Of a stretch of DNA of 51,485 nucleotides, positions 29,401-38,299 are shown in pieces; positions within the stretch are counted from its first letter, which is position 1, and every line of letters starts with the position of its first letter. A program made the translations under genes and the position numbers. Location of the stretch: contig JAGVYW010000042.1 of assembly GCA_018303075.1 (NCBI GenBank), positions 1-51,485 on the forward strand, given 5' to 3'. The DNA is from Candidatus Woesearchaeota archaeon. GTDB lineage: Archaea > Nanobdellota > Nanobdellia > Woesearchaeales > DSVV01. The notes under the pieces are model-generated. The model was not told where the DNA came from. It ran no database searches and saw nothing but the letters and a program-made list of their open reading frames with translations.

Positions 29401-31370
29401 TCTCCGTCATTATCTATACCATCAAAGCAAACCTCTCCATCAAATCCAGTAGGTTTACAATAATAATATGTGCTGTCCCATGTACAAGATAAAGGATTTG
29501 ATAAATTAGCTGTGTTTAAACAATCAGTTTCAGTTGGGCATGACATACAATCTTGACTGCAGACTTTCTTTGAATTACCTACACAAAAACCACCATAAGA
29601 ATCAGTAATCCATTTACAACCTGCATTACTTTGCTCGCATTTTTCCTGTTGAATATTAACATCAGTTGAGACTATGCCACAACTTTTACAGTCAGTATTA
29701 CAATCTCCTCCACCAAACTTAAATTGCTGTGGCGGAAGACAAGTTCCGTATCCATTTGCAGCATTTGTATTATTTTGATACTGACAGTATCCTAAACTAG
29801 AAGCAAGACAAGCTATCTGAGCATCACTAACTGAGCTAACTTCTGTACCATTTTGATAAAACCATTCGCATGCTCCGCAAAAACTATTACAGTTTTCAAA
29901 CATTCCTCCACCTGATGTTGTACCTTGTTTACAGAAACAATCATTTTTAATACTGCCATCGAAATCTTCATATTGCTCACATGACCATATTCCTTTTGCA
30001 GCTTGACAAGCACTTTCTCCCCCATTAGTATTATCAATCTCCCAGAAATCTCCAATTGGACCTCCTTTAAACACAGAGTCAAACATAAATTTACATTTGT
30101 TTGATGTATTATCCCAGTTACAAGGCATATTAAATGTAGTTGCCAGCCATGTACAGTTATCTGCAGTCGTAATCTTTGAATCTTCACAAAACTTTATCTC
30201 TTCACCTCCTATTTTTGGTGTACATATTGACATTTCATCTGTTGTTTTAGTTCTATTTATTTTTTGACAATAATTACCAGTTAATGCAGAAGAATTGCCC
30301 CATTTACATCCAGGAAATGGCCCGCAATCACAAGAATTTTTTACTCTTACATCACTGCATTCTATATTATCAGTTGCCAATGTAACATTAAAATATGTTT
30401 TGCTTGCAGTAAATTCTATACCTGAAGCATCTGATTGATGACCTTCACAATACCCTTCTGGTTTATTATAACAAAAACTAGTGCTTTTGCTTATATTTCC
30501 TCCTCCATTTTGAACATTTATTAATCCATTAGTATTCGAACAATAAACACATCCACTGACATTCATACAAACACCAGGATTCATATCTGCAAACCAGCAA
30601 TGCTCTGCTCCTCCACCTTCACCAACAAAATCAGAAGAAGGCGGCATACAACCACCATTGCTTGGATTATAATTACAGCCATTGCCTAAACAATCATTTG
30701 AATTATTATTATATAACTCACAACCAGCTGCTCCACAAGTTTGTGAGCCATTGTTCCAATTACATGGAAACATCAATGATTCAGCTGTCTTGCATTTGCT
30801 TTGATTTCCATTAAAATTATTACATGGCGGGACAACGCAGCATCCAACTGAATCCATACACCAAGGATCATAATCTAATTGATTAGATGCGTTCTTATGA
30901 TGCCATTCACAGATTCCATTTAGATAAGTTGGGTCTTCGCAATAAGTTTCATTTGTGCTGTCTCTATTCCAACAACCCTGCATCTGACAACAACCAACAT
31001 CACTAATATTATCTATTTGTCCAGAAGGACTCCAATCTCCAACTGATTTAAAAGGACACCATGAATTTTGATTTTTATCATTTGCTTCCCATCCACAAGT
31101 TAAGTTATAAGTAGAAACAGCATTATTACATCCACTTTGATCTCCATCAAAATTCCAACAATTTAATTGATCACAACAACCTACAGAATCCATACACCAT
31201 GTATTATTCTCTGCAGGTTTCCATAAACATTTGCCACTCTGCGCATTACACTGCGACTGATTTCCTTGATACTGCCAGCAATTGACAAATTCATCTGCTG
31301 CAACAATTCCAGCAAGAGATAGACAGATTAATAAACTTAACACTAACAAAACAGACCTTTTTGATTCCAT
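26427..31370 (-). CDS. Giant Cys-rich secreted, membrane-anchored surface protein (1647 aa)
   Basis: Signal peptide, many CW..GNQSQCN..GCxW..C..GCC-like modules, Pro/Thr-rich stalk, C-terminal TM + KKKQK. Confidence 0.85.
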   Translation of the reverse strand: MESKRSVLLVLSLLICLSLAGIVAADEFVNCWQYQGNQSQCNAQSGKCLWKPAENNTWCMDSVGCCDQLNCWNFDGDQSGCNNAVSTYNLTCGWEANDKNQNSWCPFKSVGDWSPSGQIDNISDVGCCQMQGCWNRDSTNETYCEDPTYLNGICEWHHKNASNQLDYDPWCMDSVGCCVVPPCNNFNGNQSKCKTAESLMFPCNWNNGSQTCGAAGCELYNNNSNDCLGNGCNYNPSNGGCMPPSSDFVGEGGGAEHCWFADMNPGVCMNVSGCVYCSNTNGLINVQNGGGNISKSTSFCYNKPEGYCEGHQSDASGIEFTASKTYFNVTLATDNIECSDVRVKNSCDCGPFPGCKWGNSSALTGNYCQKINRTKTTDEMSICTPKIGGEEIKFCEDSKITTADNCTWLATTFNMPCNWDNTSNKCKFMFDSVFKGGPIGDFWEIDNTNGGESACQAAKGIWSCEQYEDFDGSIKNDCFCKQGTTSGGGMFENCNSFCGACEWFYQNGTEVSSVSDAQIACLASSLGYCQYQNNTNAANGYGTCLPPQQFKFGGGDCNTDCKSCGIVSTDVNIQQEKCEQSNAGCKWITDSYGGFCVGNSKKVCSQDCMSCPTETDCLNTANLSNPLSCTWDSTYYYCKPTGFDGEVCFDGIDNDGDDSTDCNDKDCSFDKACGGDSFGNCGQYNSNATCANGQVILAGQNYNCTWISDTWSNSLRCANPGEQCWSFEENEVMCNATSGCRWVNLTVEDGPGAGWCDVKKSTGKVCNGLNTTNCSQNQYCSWSDPDGVGGGPGFCDFSIFTQCHQLWNSSSCSANGNCTWSNDFMGPMMEGMGGHCEPNCFNSNFNSTGCVDSKPMCEWVETACDPSFYADCADYDGNITACEEKPSCQYYNSTGEELCDPKSGGDKFAGAGFGGGGAANPFGGGIMMGPIQNAQGIFNNMEFFHLGDDTDVGPIPSEPGKQDWNTPTGWGTSTTEQNDTLEAVDIRYFGIKDLGQELGFGIGVTQTKKAAMCNGKPTHFYNEMGLPTAVNNGTNTTRFIWYLDTDGNSSNNCNATDQDGNKLQGFEFMINYLEQWSTQNKTTDTKTFYKCSGGSWSPTSVALYVDRGISCQMVGGAGIAVSYEDLESYTTMYNASEVMRVFVISGHNATFITDSAGPGYYTKGTVDWKPECCFCPGDPDIDGDGKPASTDEECAFIKDKGFMSFEDCFNNKDDNNDDLVDCDDPICTPMPKCGGSFNFIANANDKKSPMVLFQMVDEWSDGAFIKFDTDEPAKGAVLFYFNDSSCVTVNATLDDLGDPSFTFDDYKPFHGINLDYNILGYSLQTGTDYFFKTRVIDPSNNTAKSACLNFTTKTETKKVLFDLDLDAGYEVDLMCNGYNKTNWNGSYAIKVNTSITKNCNMTIECDDGNYDMTFVGVDITQPQDIDLQNKLVCNTTQKMIGMDSDEEAWSENLFSFGMGGANDYIIEEFPVAYNANNIFKHCDEDNISDCTDSTAYVNCTGNTTETECKIPTSIGYSGHYINVYSGGGDNNNGGSGGGSSTPIVTPPVATPVAPAVPAEPTPKKEVAKETTPASVVAETTTETSVKAERRETRETAKKVDKKTKRDLAGKAFDQLFGGAGSGMGALVVLVLIVVIIVGVVYYKKKQK

Positions 31371-31509
31371 TTTCCTACACCCTTTTTTAATCTCATCTTA
31401 TTTAAAAAACAATCAAAAAGCAGATTAATTAGAACAAAAACTAAAATTTGCTTTAATAAAATTGTTTTTTATATTTTATATCATAACTTATATTTAAATA
31501 TTTATAATT

Positions 31510-34500
31510 TCATCCCCTATTATACACCAAACTATAACTGTTTTTGCTTGGACGTATCTCATAACCTTCTCCTGGTTCAAAGCAGGCAAAGTTGCCTGAC
31601 CATAATCCTGCTGCTGAGCTGTACTGCACATACACATAACTTGCAGAGGTTGTGTTGTACTTGTAGATCCTGTCACCTGAAGCTGGAGATGCTGATGAGA
31701 TGAAAATAGTCGAGAAATTACATTGTTGTATTGCAGAGAAATAACCAAACATATTTATTTCAGCTGATGTTGTGTTTCCTGCTGAATTTGTTGCAGCTGT
31801 GATTGAAACTGTGTAATTGTTTAATGGAACTTCTCCAACTAATGTAATATTATATGCAGCTGAAACTGGCGAAAAGATGTATGATCTTCCATATTCAAAT
31901 AATGCAAAATCACCCAACCAGCCACTGCTTGAAAAAAACTGCACTAACATTGATGTCTTTGAGGTTGTATTGTATGAATAAATAATATCATTTTCTGCAG
32001 GTGATGTTAAATTTGATATGTTAAGATCATTGACTATAACTGGCAAAGAGATGAGATTTAACTGCACTCCTGCTGTTGGGTTTCCAGAAGCTGCTTTGAT
32101 CAATAAATTGAATTTTGAAACAGTTATATCTGTGAGATTATAATTTGTGCCATTTGCTGCTGCAATACGATAAAATCTTTTGTCAACATTTATTGCATTA
32201 TTATCAATGTAATATAACTGTGTTGTTGTTGCATTTGCCGTCGGAAGTGCTGCTGAGGAAAGAACGAGAATATAAGATGCATTGTCTGAAAAAAATAAAT
32301 CATATTGCGAAGCATCTTTAGCTGAATCCCATGAAATGTTTATTGAATTGTTTGCAAGTTTCTTAATTGAGAGATTGCCTGGCATAGATGGCTGTACATT
32401 TGTTGAGTTGAAAATAGTCGTTGTATTTGTTAGAGTTTGATTGATGAAATTTGTTTCATTGCAAGTAATGTTATAATTGTAGGTTGCAGCTGCAGCAAAT
32501 GTCCTTGTGTATTCAAACAATGCTTTTGTCGTGTTGTAGATTAAGCTTGCTGTGCTGTCTGTAAATTTGATGCTGCAATTTGCAGCTGTAACTGTAGTTT
32601 GCGAAGTTGCATTTGTGTAATTTGCAAAAAAGTTTACTTGCTGATTCTCATATGTTATACCAAGGCGATAAGGCACAGAATCATCTGTTGAATCCCAGAT
32701 AACTAATGAAGAATTTTCTCGTGCAGTTATATTAGCTAGACCTATTGTGTAAAAAGTAAGGTTTGCAGCAGTTGCTGAGAGAATTGTACAGCCTGTATTT
32801 GTGCTGTTTCCTGTTTCACAAACAGAACCATTTCTTATAGGTACAGGAGCTGCATAACCTGTGTTGTATAATGAAAAGGTTATATTGCTGTTTAATGTAC
32901 TGTGAAGATGTGAGTTGTTGAAAATAATATTATTTCTGCTGATGTTTACATTTTTATCAAAATCTTGGAATGCAACTGCAACAAAATCATTAAAAATTAT
33001 TTTTCCATTTGATGTGTTTTCGAGGACAAAACTTGATGTATTGTATAATGTTGAGATGAAAAGTGGATATGTGGTGATACCATCAAATGTCTTTATCTCT
33101 GGAGAAGCGTTTAAGCCAGCTGAAATAACTAATGCAAATGGCTGTGAACCTTGTGCAATGTTATATGCTGAGATGTTTATTTTATAGCTTCCTGTCTGTG
33201 TATTGTTTGTATGAATGAGAACTTGCTCAACTGTGTTTCTGTCGTCAGAATAAGTGTTAAAAGGAAATGAAAAATCATTGCCATAAAACTCTGTTCCATT
33301 TGGTGATGTTACAATAATGTTGAGATCATTTACTAATGAAATTGCTGCATTTGATGTGCCTTTGTAATCTGTCCAGACTAAAGTTATCTTGATTGGAGCT
33401 GATGAGTTAATAACTGTAAAATTATAGACTGAAGATTGAGAAGTTGTTAATCCTGTATCATTTTCAATATAGGTAAGATATGCTGGCTCTTGAGGCATTA
33501 ATGTGTTTGTCATGTTTACTCTGCCCCAACCAGTTGTATTGCTTGGAAACCCATAACCTATCTCTTGGGCACCATTAATCAATGCTGCTTTTAATAATGC
33601 TGCTGAAACATTGCTGTAGAATTTGTTGAGCATAAAATCCTGGCGTAATAATACAAGCATACCTGCTGCAGAGGGTGTTGCCATGCTTGTACCAGAACAA
33701 TATGAGTAATAACTATTTGAAGGAAATGCTGAACTACATGATGGAGATGAAGAACTAATCACTGTTGATCTTGTTGAAACAACATTTGTACCAATAACTA
33801 CAACATCTGGCTTTGTTCTGTTGTCTGCTGCAGGACCAAGACTACTTGTCGAGGAGATTAATGCAGGATTGCCTGAGCTTCTGCTACTTTGAAGATTGCC
33901 AATAGAGATTATATTCTTTGCAGTTGCTGGATAATTGACTGTATTTGTACCTGAAAGACCTGAGTTTCCTGCTGCAAAAACAAGTAGAATATCTTTTCTG
34001 TTCCACATAAAATCATCAACTGTTACTGCAAGTGATTCATATACATTTGTATCACCACCATAGCTATTGCTATGCACCCTAACACCATCTAAATACTGAT
34101 CATGAAGAATTGTCTTGTATGTTGAAGTTGTCCCTAAATAAATTGAATGTGTACCATCATCATCTCCTGCTGCATAGAATGAAATGTTTGCTAAGTATGC
34201 CATTCCTTTAAATTGACCAGCTGATAATGTACCATTGCCAGCAGCTGAGCCTGTAACGTGAGTGCCATGACCGTTTTGATCATTTGGCGATGAACATGCT
34301 GCACCGCTCATTTGGCAAACTGAGTCATTTGTCTTAACATTAATAACACGATTATCAAAATCCAACAAAGTATCATTAAATACAGAAAGATTGTCAATGC
34401 CAGTGTCTAAACCAGTATCTAATATACCTATTATCTGATTTTTTCCATTAAGATTTAAGAAATTCCATACAGGAATTACCTCATGGTGTGTTGCTACTAA

Positions 34501-35283
34501 ATCATTTAAGACATGCACTGGTGATGGCGTATCAATTATCTGAACTTCTTCAACTGCAGAAATCTGCTGAATATTTTCTATTGCTGTCTTTACTCTGATA
34601 ACTTCATTATCAGAGTAAATTATTTTTGTACCACTTACTTTTTTTAATTCCTCGGCTATTGCTACTGCGTTTTCATTATCATATAAATAAAGATCGAGTG
34701 TTACTTTGTTATCTTTATCTGGAACAATCGCTGCAATTGTATCTGTGTTTATTTTATACTCTGGCTTGTAATTAATAATTGCTTTAACAAAATCAAATGA
34801 GCGTATTTTGTTTAAGTTTACTGCGGGTATTTTTACAATAAATGAAAACTGCGGGATGTACGAATAGAATTTGACGTCGTATGCCTGCAAAGCTTTTTTC
34901 CATGAATCTCTAACTGGAGCTGCAAATTGAAGAACATAGTATGACTCATTATAAAAGACTTCGCTTTGCTCGTCTTTTATTTGATCTATGTTCTGAAGCT
35001 GCTGTTTTTGCTGTTCTTTTTCTGATTCAGTAATTGTCTGCGACTTAAAATAGATATTTGTATCTGCTTTTTTGTATTCTTCTGGATGATAATCTGCAAG
35101 AGCTGTTTTGACTGAGTTATATTGATGTATTTCTTTTTTATATACAAAAGATAATGAAACAATGATAGTAATGAATAAGAGAACTACAACTATTGCTGCT
35201 AACCCAACTTTTTTCATTATAAAATCATTTACTGCATGAATGATTTTATATAGTTTTGTATTTTTCGAATTCGCTTTGCTCAT
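31510..35283 (-). CDS. Subtilisin-like (S8) serine protease, membrane-associated/secreted
   Basis: GILDTGLDTG (Asp), NGHGTHVTGSAAG (His), SGTSMATPSAAG (Ser); N-terminal TM. Confidence 0.93.
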   Translation of the reverse strand: MSKANSKNTKLYKIIHAVNDFIMKKVGLAAIVVVLLFITIIVSLSFVYKKEIHQYNSVKTALADYHPEEYKKADTNIYFKSQTITESEKEQQKQQLQNIDQIKDEQSEVFYNESYYVLQFAAPVRDSWKKALQAYDVKFYSYIPQFSFIVKIPAVNLNKIRSFDFVKAIINYKPEYKINTDTIAAIVPDKDNKVTLDLYLYDNENAVAIAEELKKVSGTKIIYSDNEVIRVKTAIENIQQISAVEEVQIIDTPSPVHVLNDLVATHHEVIPVWNFLNLNGKNQIIGILDTGLDTGIDNLSVFNDTLLDFDNRVINVKTNDSVCQMSGAACSSPNDQNGHGTHVTGSAAGNGTLSAGQFKGMAYLANISFYAAGDDDGTHSIYLGTTSTYKTILHDQYLDGVRVHSNSYGGDTNVYESLAVTVDDFMWNRKDILLVFAAGNSGLSGTNTVNYPATAKNIISIGNLQSSRSSGNPALISSTSSLGPAADNRTKPDVVVIGTNVVSTRSTVISSSSPSCSSAFPSNSYYSYCSGTSMATPSAAGMLVLLRQDFMLNKFYSNVSAALLKAALINGAQEIGYGFPSNTTGWGRVNMTNTLMPQEPAYLTYIENDTGLTTSQSSVYNFTVINSSAPIKITLVWTDYKGTSNAAISLVNDLNIIVTSPNGTEFYGNDFSFPFNTYSDDRNTVEQVLIHTNNTQTGSYKINISAYNIAQGSQPFALVISAGLNASPEIKTFDGITTYPLFISTLYNTSSFVLENTSNGKIIFNDFVAVAFQDFDKNVNISRNNIIFNNSHLHSTLNSNITFSLYNTGYAAPVPIRNGSVCETGNSTNTGCTILSATAANLTFYTIGLANITARENSSLVIWDSTDDSVPYRLGITYENQQVNFFANYTNATSQTTVTAANCSIKFTDSTASLIYNTTKALFEYTRTFAAAATYNYNITCNETNFINQTLTNTTTIFNSTNVQPSMPGNLSIKKLANNSINISWDSAKDASQYDLFFSDNASYILVLSSAALPTANATTTQLYYIDNNAINVDKRFYRIAAANGTNYNLTDITVSKFNLLIKAASGNPTAGVQLNLISLPVIVNDLNISNLTSPAENDIIYSYNTTSKTSMLVQFFSSSGWLGDFALFEYGRSYIFSPVSAAYNITLVGEVPLNNYTVSITAATNSAGNTTSAEINMFGYFSAIQQCNFSTIFISSASPASGDRIYKYNTTSASYVYVQYSSAAGLWSGNFACFEPGEGYEIRPSKNSYSLVYNRG
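34951..34980. repeat. GA-core hairpin copy 5 inside the subtilase CDS
   Basis: ATAAAAGAC-TTCGCTTTGCTC-GTCTTTTAT; sense strand core GA-GC-AAA-GC-GA. Confidence 0.85.
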
Positions 35284-35296
35284 TCAGAAAAATACA
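35257..35296. repeat. GA-core hairpin copy 6 overlapping subtilase start codon
   Basis: TGTATTTTTC-GAAT-TCGCTTTGCTC-ATTC-A-GAAAAATACA; sense strand core GA-GC-AAA-GC-GA. Confidence 0.85.
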
Positions 35297-35337
35297 CTTG
35301 TAAAGATTTATATACTAGTGGAAGCTAAAATTGATAG

Positions 35338-35853
35338 ATGGAAGCAAAAGTTGCCATATTAGAACCTTTTTTTCAGAAACCAAGAGAGGCATTTCATATA
35401 AGAGAAGCTGCAAAACTTACAAGCATAAACCATACAACTGTCAGAAAATATCTGCAGGAGATGGTTAAAGAAGGGATATTAACAATCAAAGAGGATAAGT
35501 TATATGATATGTATATGGCAGCTGATTCTCCTGCATTTCGTAATATACATTTATATTATACTCTTGAAATAATACGAAAATCAAAGTTTCTTGCAGAAAT
35601 TGAGAAAAATGATAAAGATGCAGCTGTTGTGCTTTCTGCTTTTACAGAATCTATAGAATTATGCATGATCTATCAGAAAAAGAAAGAATATCCTACTCAG
35701 GAATTAGAGAAAGCTTTTGGAAAGAATATTGCTGTACAATATTATGATATTAAAAAGCTGCAAAATTGTCTGAAAAAGGATGCATTGCTGTTTCAGAAAA
35801 TTATTAATGGCATTGTTATCAATGGTAAGATTACAGTTACTGATTTTTTATGA
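35338..35853 (+). CDS. Winged-HTH regulator with degenerate nucleotidyltransferase domain
   Basis: Same layout as 931..1584; VVLSAFTESIELCMIY in place of VLFGSFAKG...SDIDI; shared FQKIINGIVINGKI ending. Confidence 0.7.
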   Translation: MEAKVAILEPFFQKPREAFHIREAAKLTSINHTTVRKYLQEMVKEGILTIKEDKLYDMYMAADSPAFRNIHLYYTLEIIRKSKFLAEIEKNDKDAAVVLSAFTESIELCMIYQKKKEYPTQELEKAFGKNIAVQYYDIKKLQNCLKKDALLFQKIINGIVINGKITVTDFL

Positions 35854-35870
35854 ACGGAGTGTAAAAAATA

Positions 35871-37027
35871 TGAATAAGAAAGCAATTAAATTAACAAGCG
35901 AGGCATTGATTGAAGCAGTATTGATTACAATTGTAATCATAGCATTTGCCTTTTATATCAGCTCATTAAAAGAAGACACACTAATTGAAAAAACAGCAAT
36001 TATCAGAGAATTGTCAATGCTTGCAAATACTGTACAAACAAGCCCACAGGATGTGATAGTGATATATAATAAAAATAATCTGAACAAATATCATTTTTCA
36101 TTTAAGGAGAATTATGTACAGATTAAACAACAGGATTATGCAACTGTGCTGTATCCTTATTACACAGATATGATGCTTTTAATGATGCTGCAAGAGATTG
36201 ATAAAAAAGAGCAAATTGTACTTTCAAGCTTCAAAGATAGTTTTGTTGTTTCTCCTGAAACAATTGTCGGCTTTGCTTCTCAGAGAGGATACAGTTTTAA
36301 TCCTATAAGCGCAGGAGGTAATGGAGTTGTTCAGAACAATGGTCTACAGAAAAATGCACAATCAGCACTTAGCCTTATTAACTGCCCACTTGCAAAGTCA
36401 ACAGCTGCATTGACTACAATTGTACTTGATGCTGGCAAAGGAGATTATGCTGCAATGCCTGATGAGAATGAGCAAGAGATTTTTGTGCTTGATACTGGTG
36501 CAGAGAATAAAGCATTAGGTATCAAGGAACATGAACTTACCATAAAAACAGCGATCATGCTTGAGACAGCACTGCGATTAAAGATTAAGAATGCATTTAT
36601 CAAAAAAACAAGAACACAAAATGAAGATGAAAGTTTTACTTATTATGAAAGACTGCAAAGATTTAGTGCAGATGATAATCTTGTGATTAGCATTCGTATG
36701 TATCAGGCAGAAGAGAATGAAAACAAAATAATTTTGTATATCTTATCTGGAAAAAATGAGCTGCAGAACCAAAAGATTGCATGCCTGCTAATGAATGAAC
36801 TACAAACAAAGGTATCAGGATTAACACATAAAGTTGAGATAAGATACTTGCCTAAAACTGATGATTATTACCCAATATTAGAAAAGAACAGCAAAGAAAA
36901 TGATAATCTAGCTGTTTTATTAGAGCTTGGAAATATTAACAATAAAGACAATGCTTTGTACAGCCAACCAGATGCTACGGTGGATGCAATAGCTGCAGCA
37001 ACTGCTGCATATAATGAGGATAGGTAA
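35871..37027 (+). CDS. Pilin-like N-terminus + degenerate N-acetylmuramoyl-L-alanine amidase (amidase_3)-like domain
   Basis: Start at MNKKAIKLTSEALIEAVLITIVIIAF; VLDAGKGD for VLDAGHGG, KEHELTIKTA, KKTRTQNED.FTYYERLQRF, LVISIRMY for ISIHxN. Confidence 0.6.
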
Positions 37028-37645
37028 ATGAAAAAAACAAAAATAACTCATTTTTTTTTACAAAAAAATAAAAAAAAAGGTTTTGCCTATTTTCAGATCA
37101 TCTTTGCTTTTTACAGAGCGTTTGTGCTGATGCTTGTTGTATTATCAATCATAATGATAACGAAATTGTTTATCAAAGTAACATTTGATACACAAAAAGC
37201 AGAGATGGAACTGTTTAAAGAACAATTGTTATACTCTAAAGACGGAATTTCGCTGTATGACAGAGAAACGCAGCTGCTTTATCCAGGAGTTATTGATTAT
37301 AACCTCTTAAAGAATAAAGCATTGTTTGAAAGCAAACTTCTGCAAGGATTTTATTTTAAAGATAAACCCCTTGTAGCTGCAAAGCTTGAATTTTCCCTTC
37401 CTACTGAAATTATTGAACTAACTGATCCTACTTATGAAATATTTGAACCAATATTTTATCATGAAGATTATTTTAAAGAGCTAGCTGTGCTTGCAAATAC
37501 AAAGTTGATAGGAGCAGGAGGAGCAAAGATGATCAAACGAGAAACTCCTGTGTTAATTAAGAAAATTATTGTAGAAAATAATCTTGCAGTTGAAAAATAT
37601 ATTCCTGCATATCTGACAATCACGATTGTAAGTTCAAATAGTTGA
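37028..37645 (+). CDS. Pseudopilin-like membrane protein, unknown function
   Basis: Basic N-terminus followed by one hydrophobic helix; in envelope operon. Confidence 0.6.
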   Translation: MKKTKITHFFLQKNKKKGFAYFQIIFAFYRAFVLMLVVLSIIMITKLFIKVTFDTQKAEMELFKEQLLYSKDGISLYDRETQLLYPGVIDYNLLKNKALFESKLLQGFYFKDKPLVAAKLEFSLPTEIIELTDPTYEIFEPIFYHEDYFKELAVLANTKLIGAGGAKMIKRETPVLIKKIIVENNLAVEKYIPAYLTITIVSSNS

Positions 37646-37664
37646 TCAGAAAATAATTGATGGT

Positions 37665-38243
37665 ATGAAAAAGATGAATAAAAATAATCAGTTTAAAAAT
37701 AGAATATCGAATAAAAAAGCTGCGACACCATCACAGATATTAATAGACTTTTGGGCAACATTGGTTATTGTAATCATCTTAGCAATATTCTTTTTTATCT
37801 TATATATATCACAAGACAATAGAGAGATTGCAATCAAAGCACAAGCAGCTGAGTTTGAGGTTAATGATGAATTACTCCATCTGCTGCAATATCCTGTTAT
37901 TATTGACGGAAAGACGATGAGCTTTTCTGAAGCAATTGCTGTTTCTGTTCAGAAAGATGATTTTACTGAACTTGAACAAGCATTTGTCAAAGTAAAATCA
38001 TTAATCCAAACAAGATTATATTTTCAATCTAATGGATGTATTGAAATAAATATTGAATATTCTGGTGGAAAAAGAACAATTCCTGCTACTATTAATTGTG
38101 AAGAATACAGCAAATATGAACGTAGTACTGAAAAGATATACAAAAGTAAGGTAGAAATACCATCTTTTGAAGGTGAAAGCATCAGTGTTACTTATTCAGC
38201 AAGTAAAATTACCAATGAAGTTAAACGGAAGTATGAATCATAA
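37665..38243 (+). CDS. Pseudopilin-like membrane protein, unknown function
   Basis: ISNKKAATPSQILIDFWATLVIVIILAIFFFILYI. Confidence 0.6.
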   Translation: MKKMNKNNQFKNRISNKKAATPSQILIDFWATLVIVIILAIFFFILYISQDNREIAIKAQAAEFEVNDELLHLLQYPVIIDGKTMSFSEAIAVSVQKDDFTELEQAFVKVKSLIQTRLYFQSNGCIEINIEYSGGKRTIPATINCEEYSKYERSTEKIYKSKVEIPSFEGESISVTYSASKITNEVKRKYES

Positions 38244-38299
38244 GTAGAATAATGAGTCATAAGTAAAATAATATATATGAATAATAGGTAGGAATAAAC

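Noticed and set aside
29813-30187. 124-aa minus ORF in another frame of the Cys-rich gene
   Set aside because: Alternate frame of a single long ORF, repetitive composition
31403-31470. Long imperfect inverted repeat AAAAAACAAT..ATTGTTTTTT
   Set aside because: Probably an AT-rich terminator-like structure between two minus genes; large loop and low complexity give little support for more
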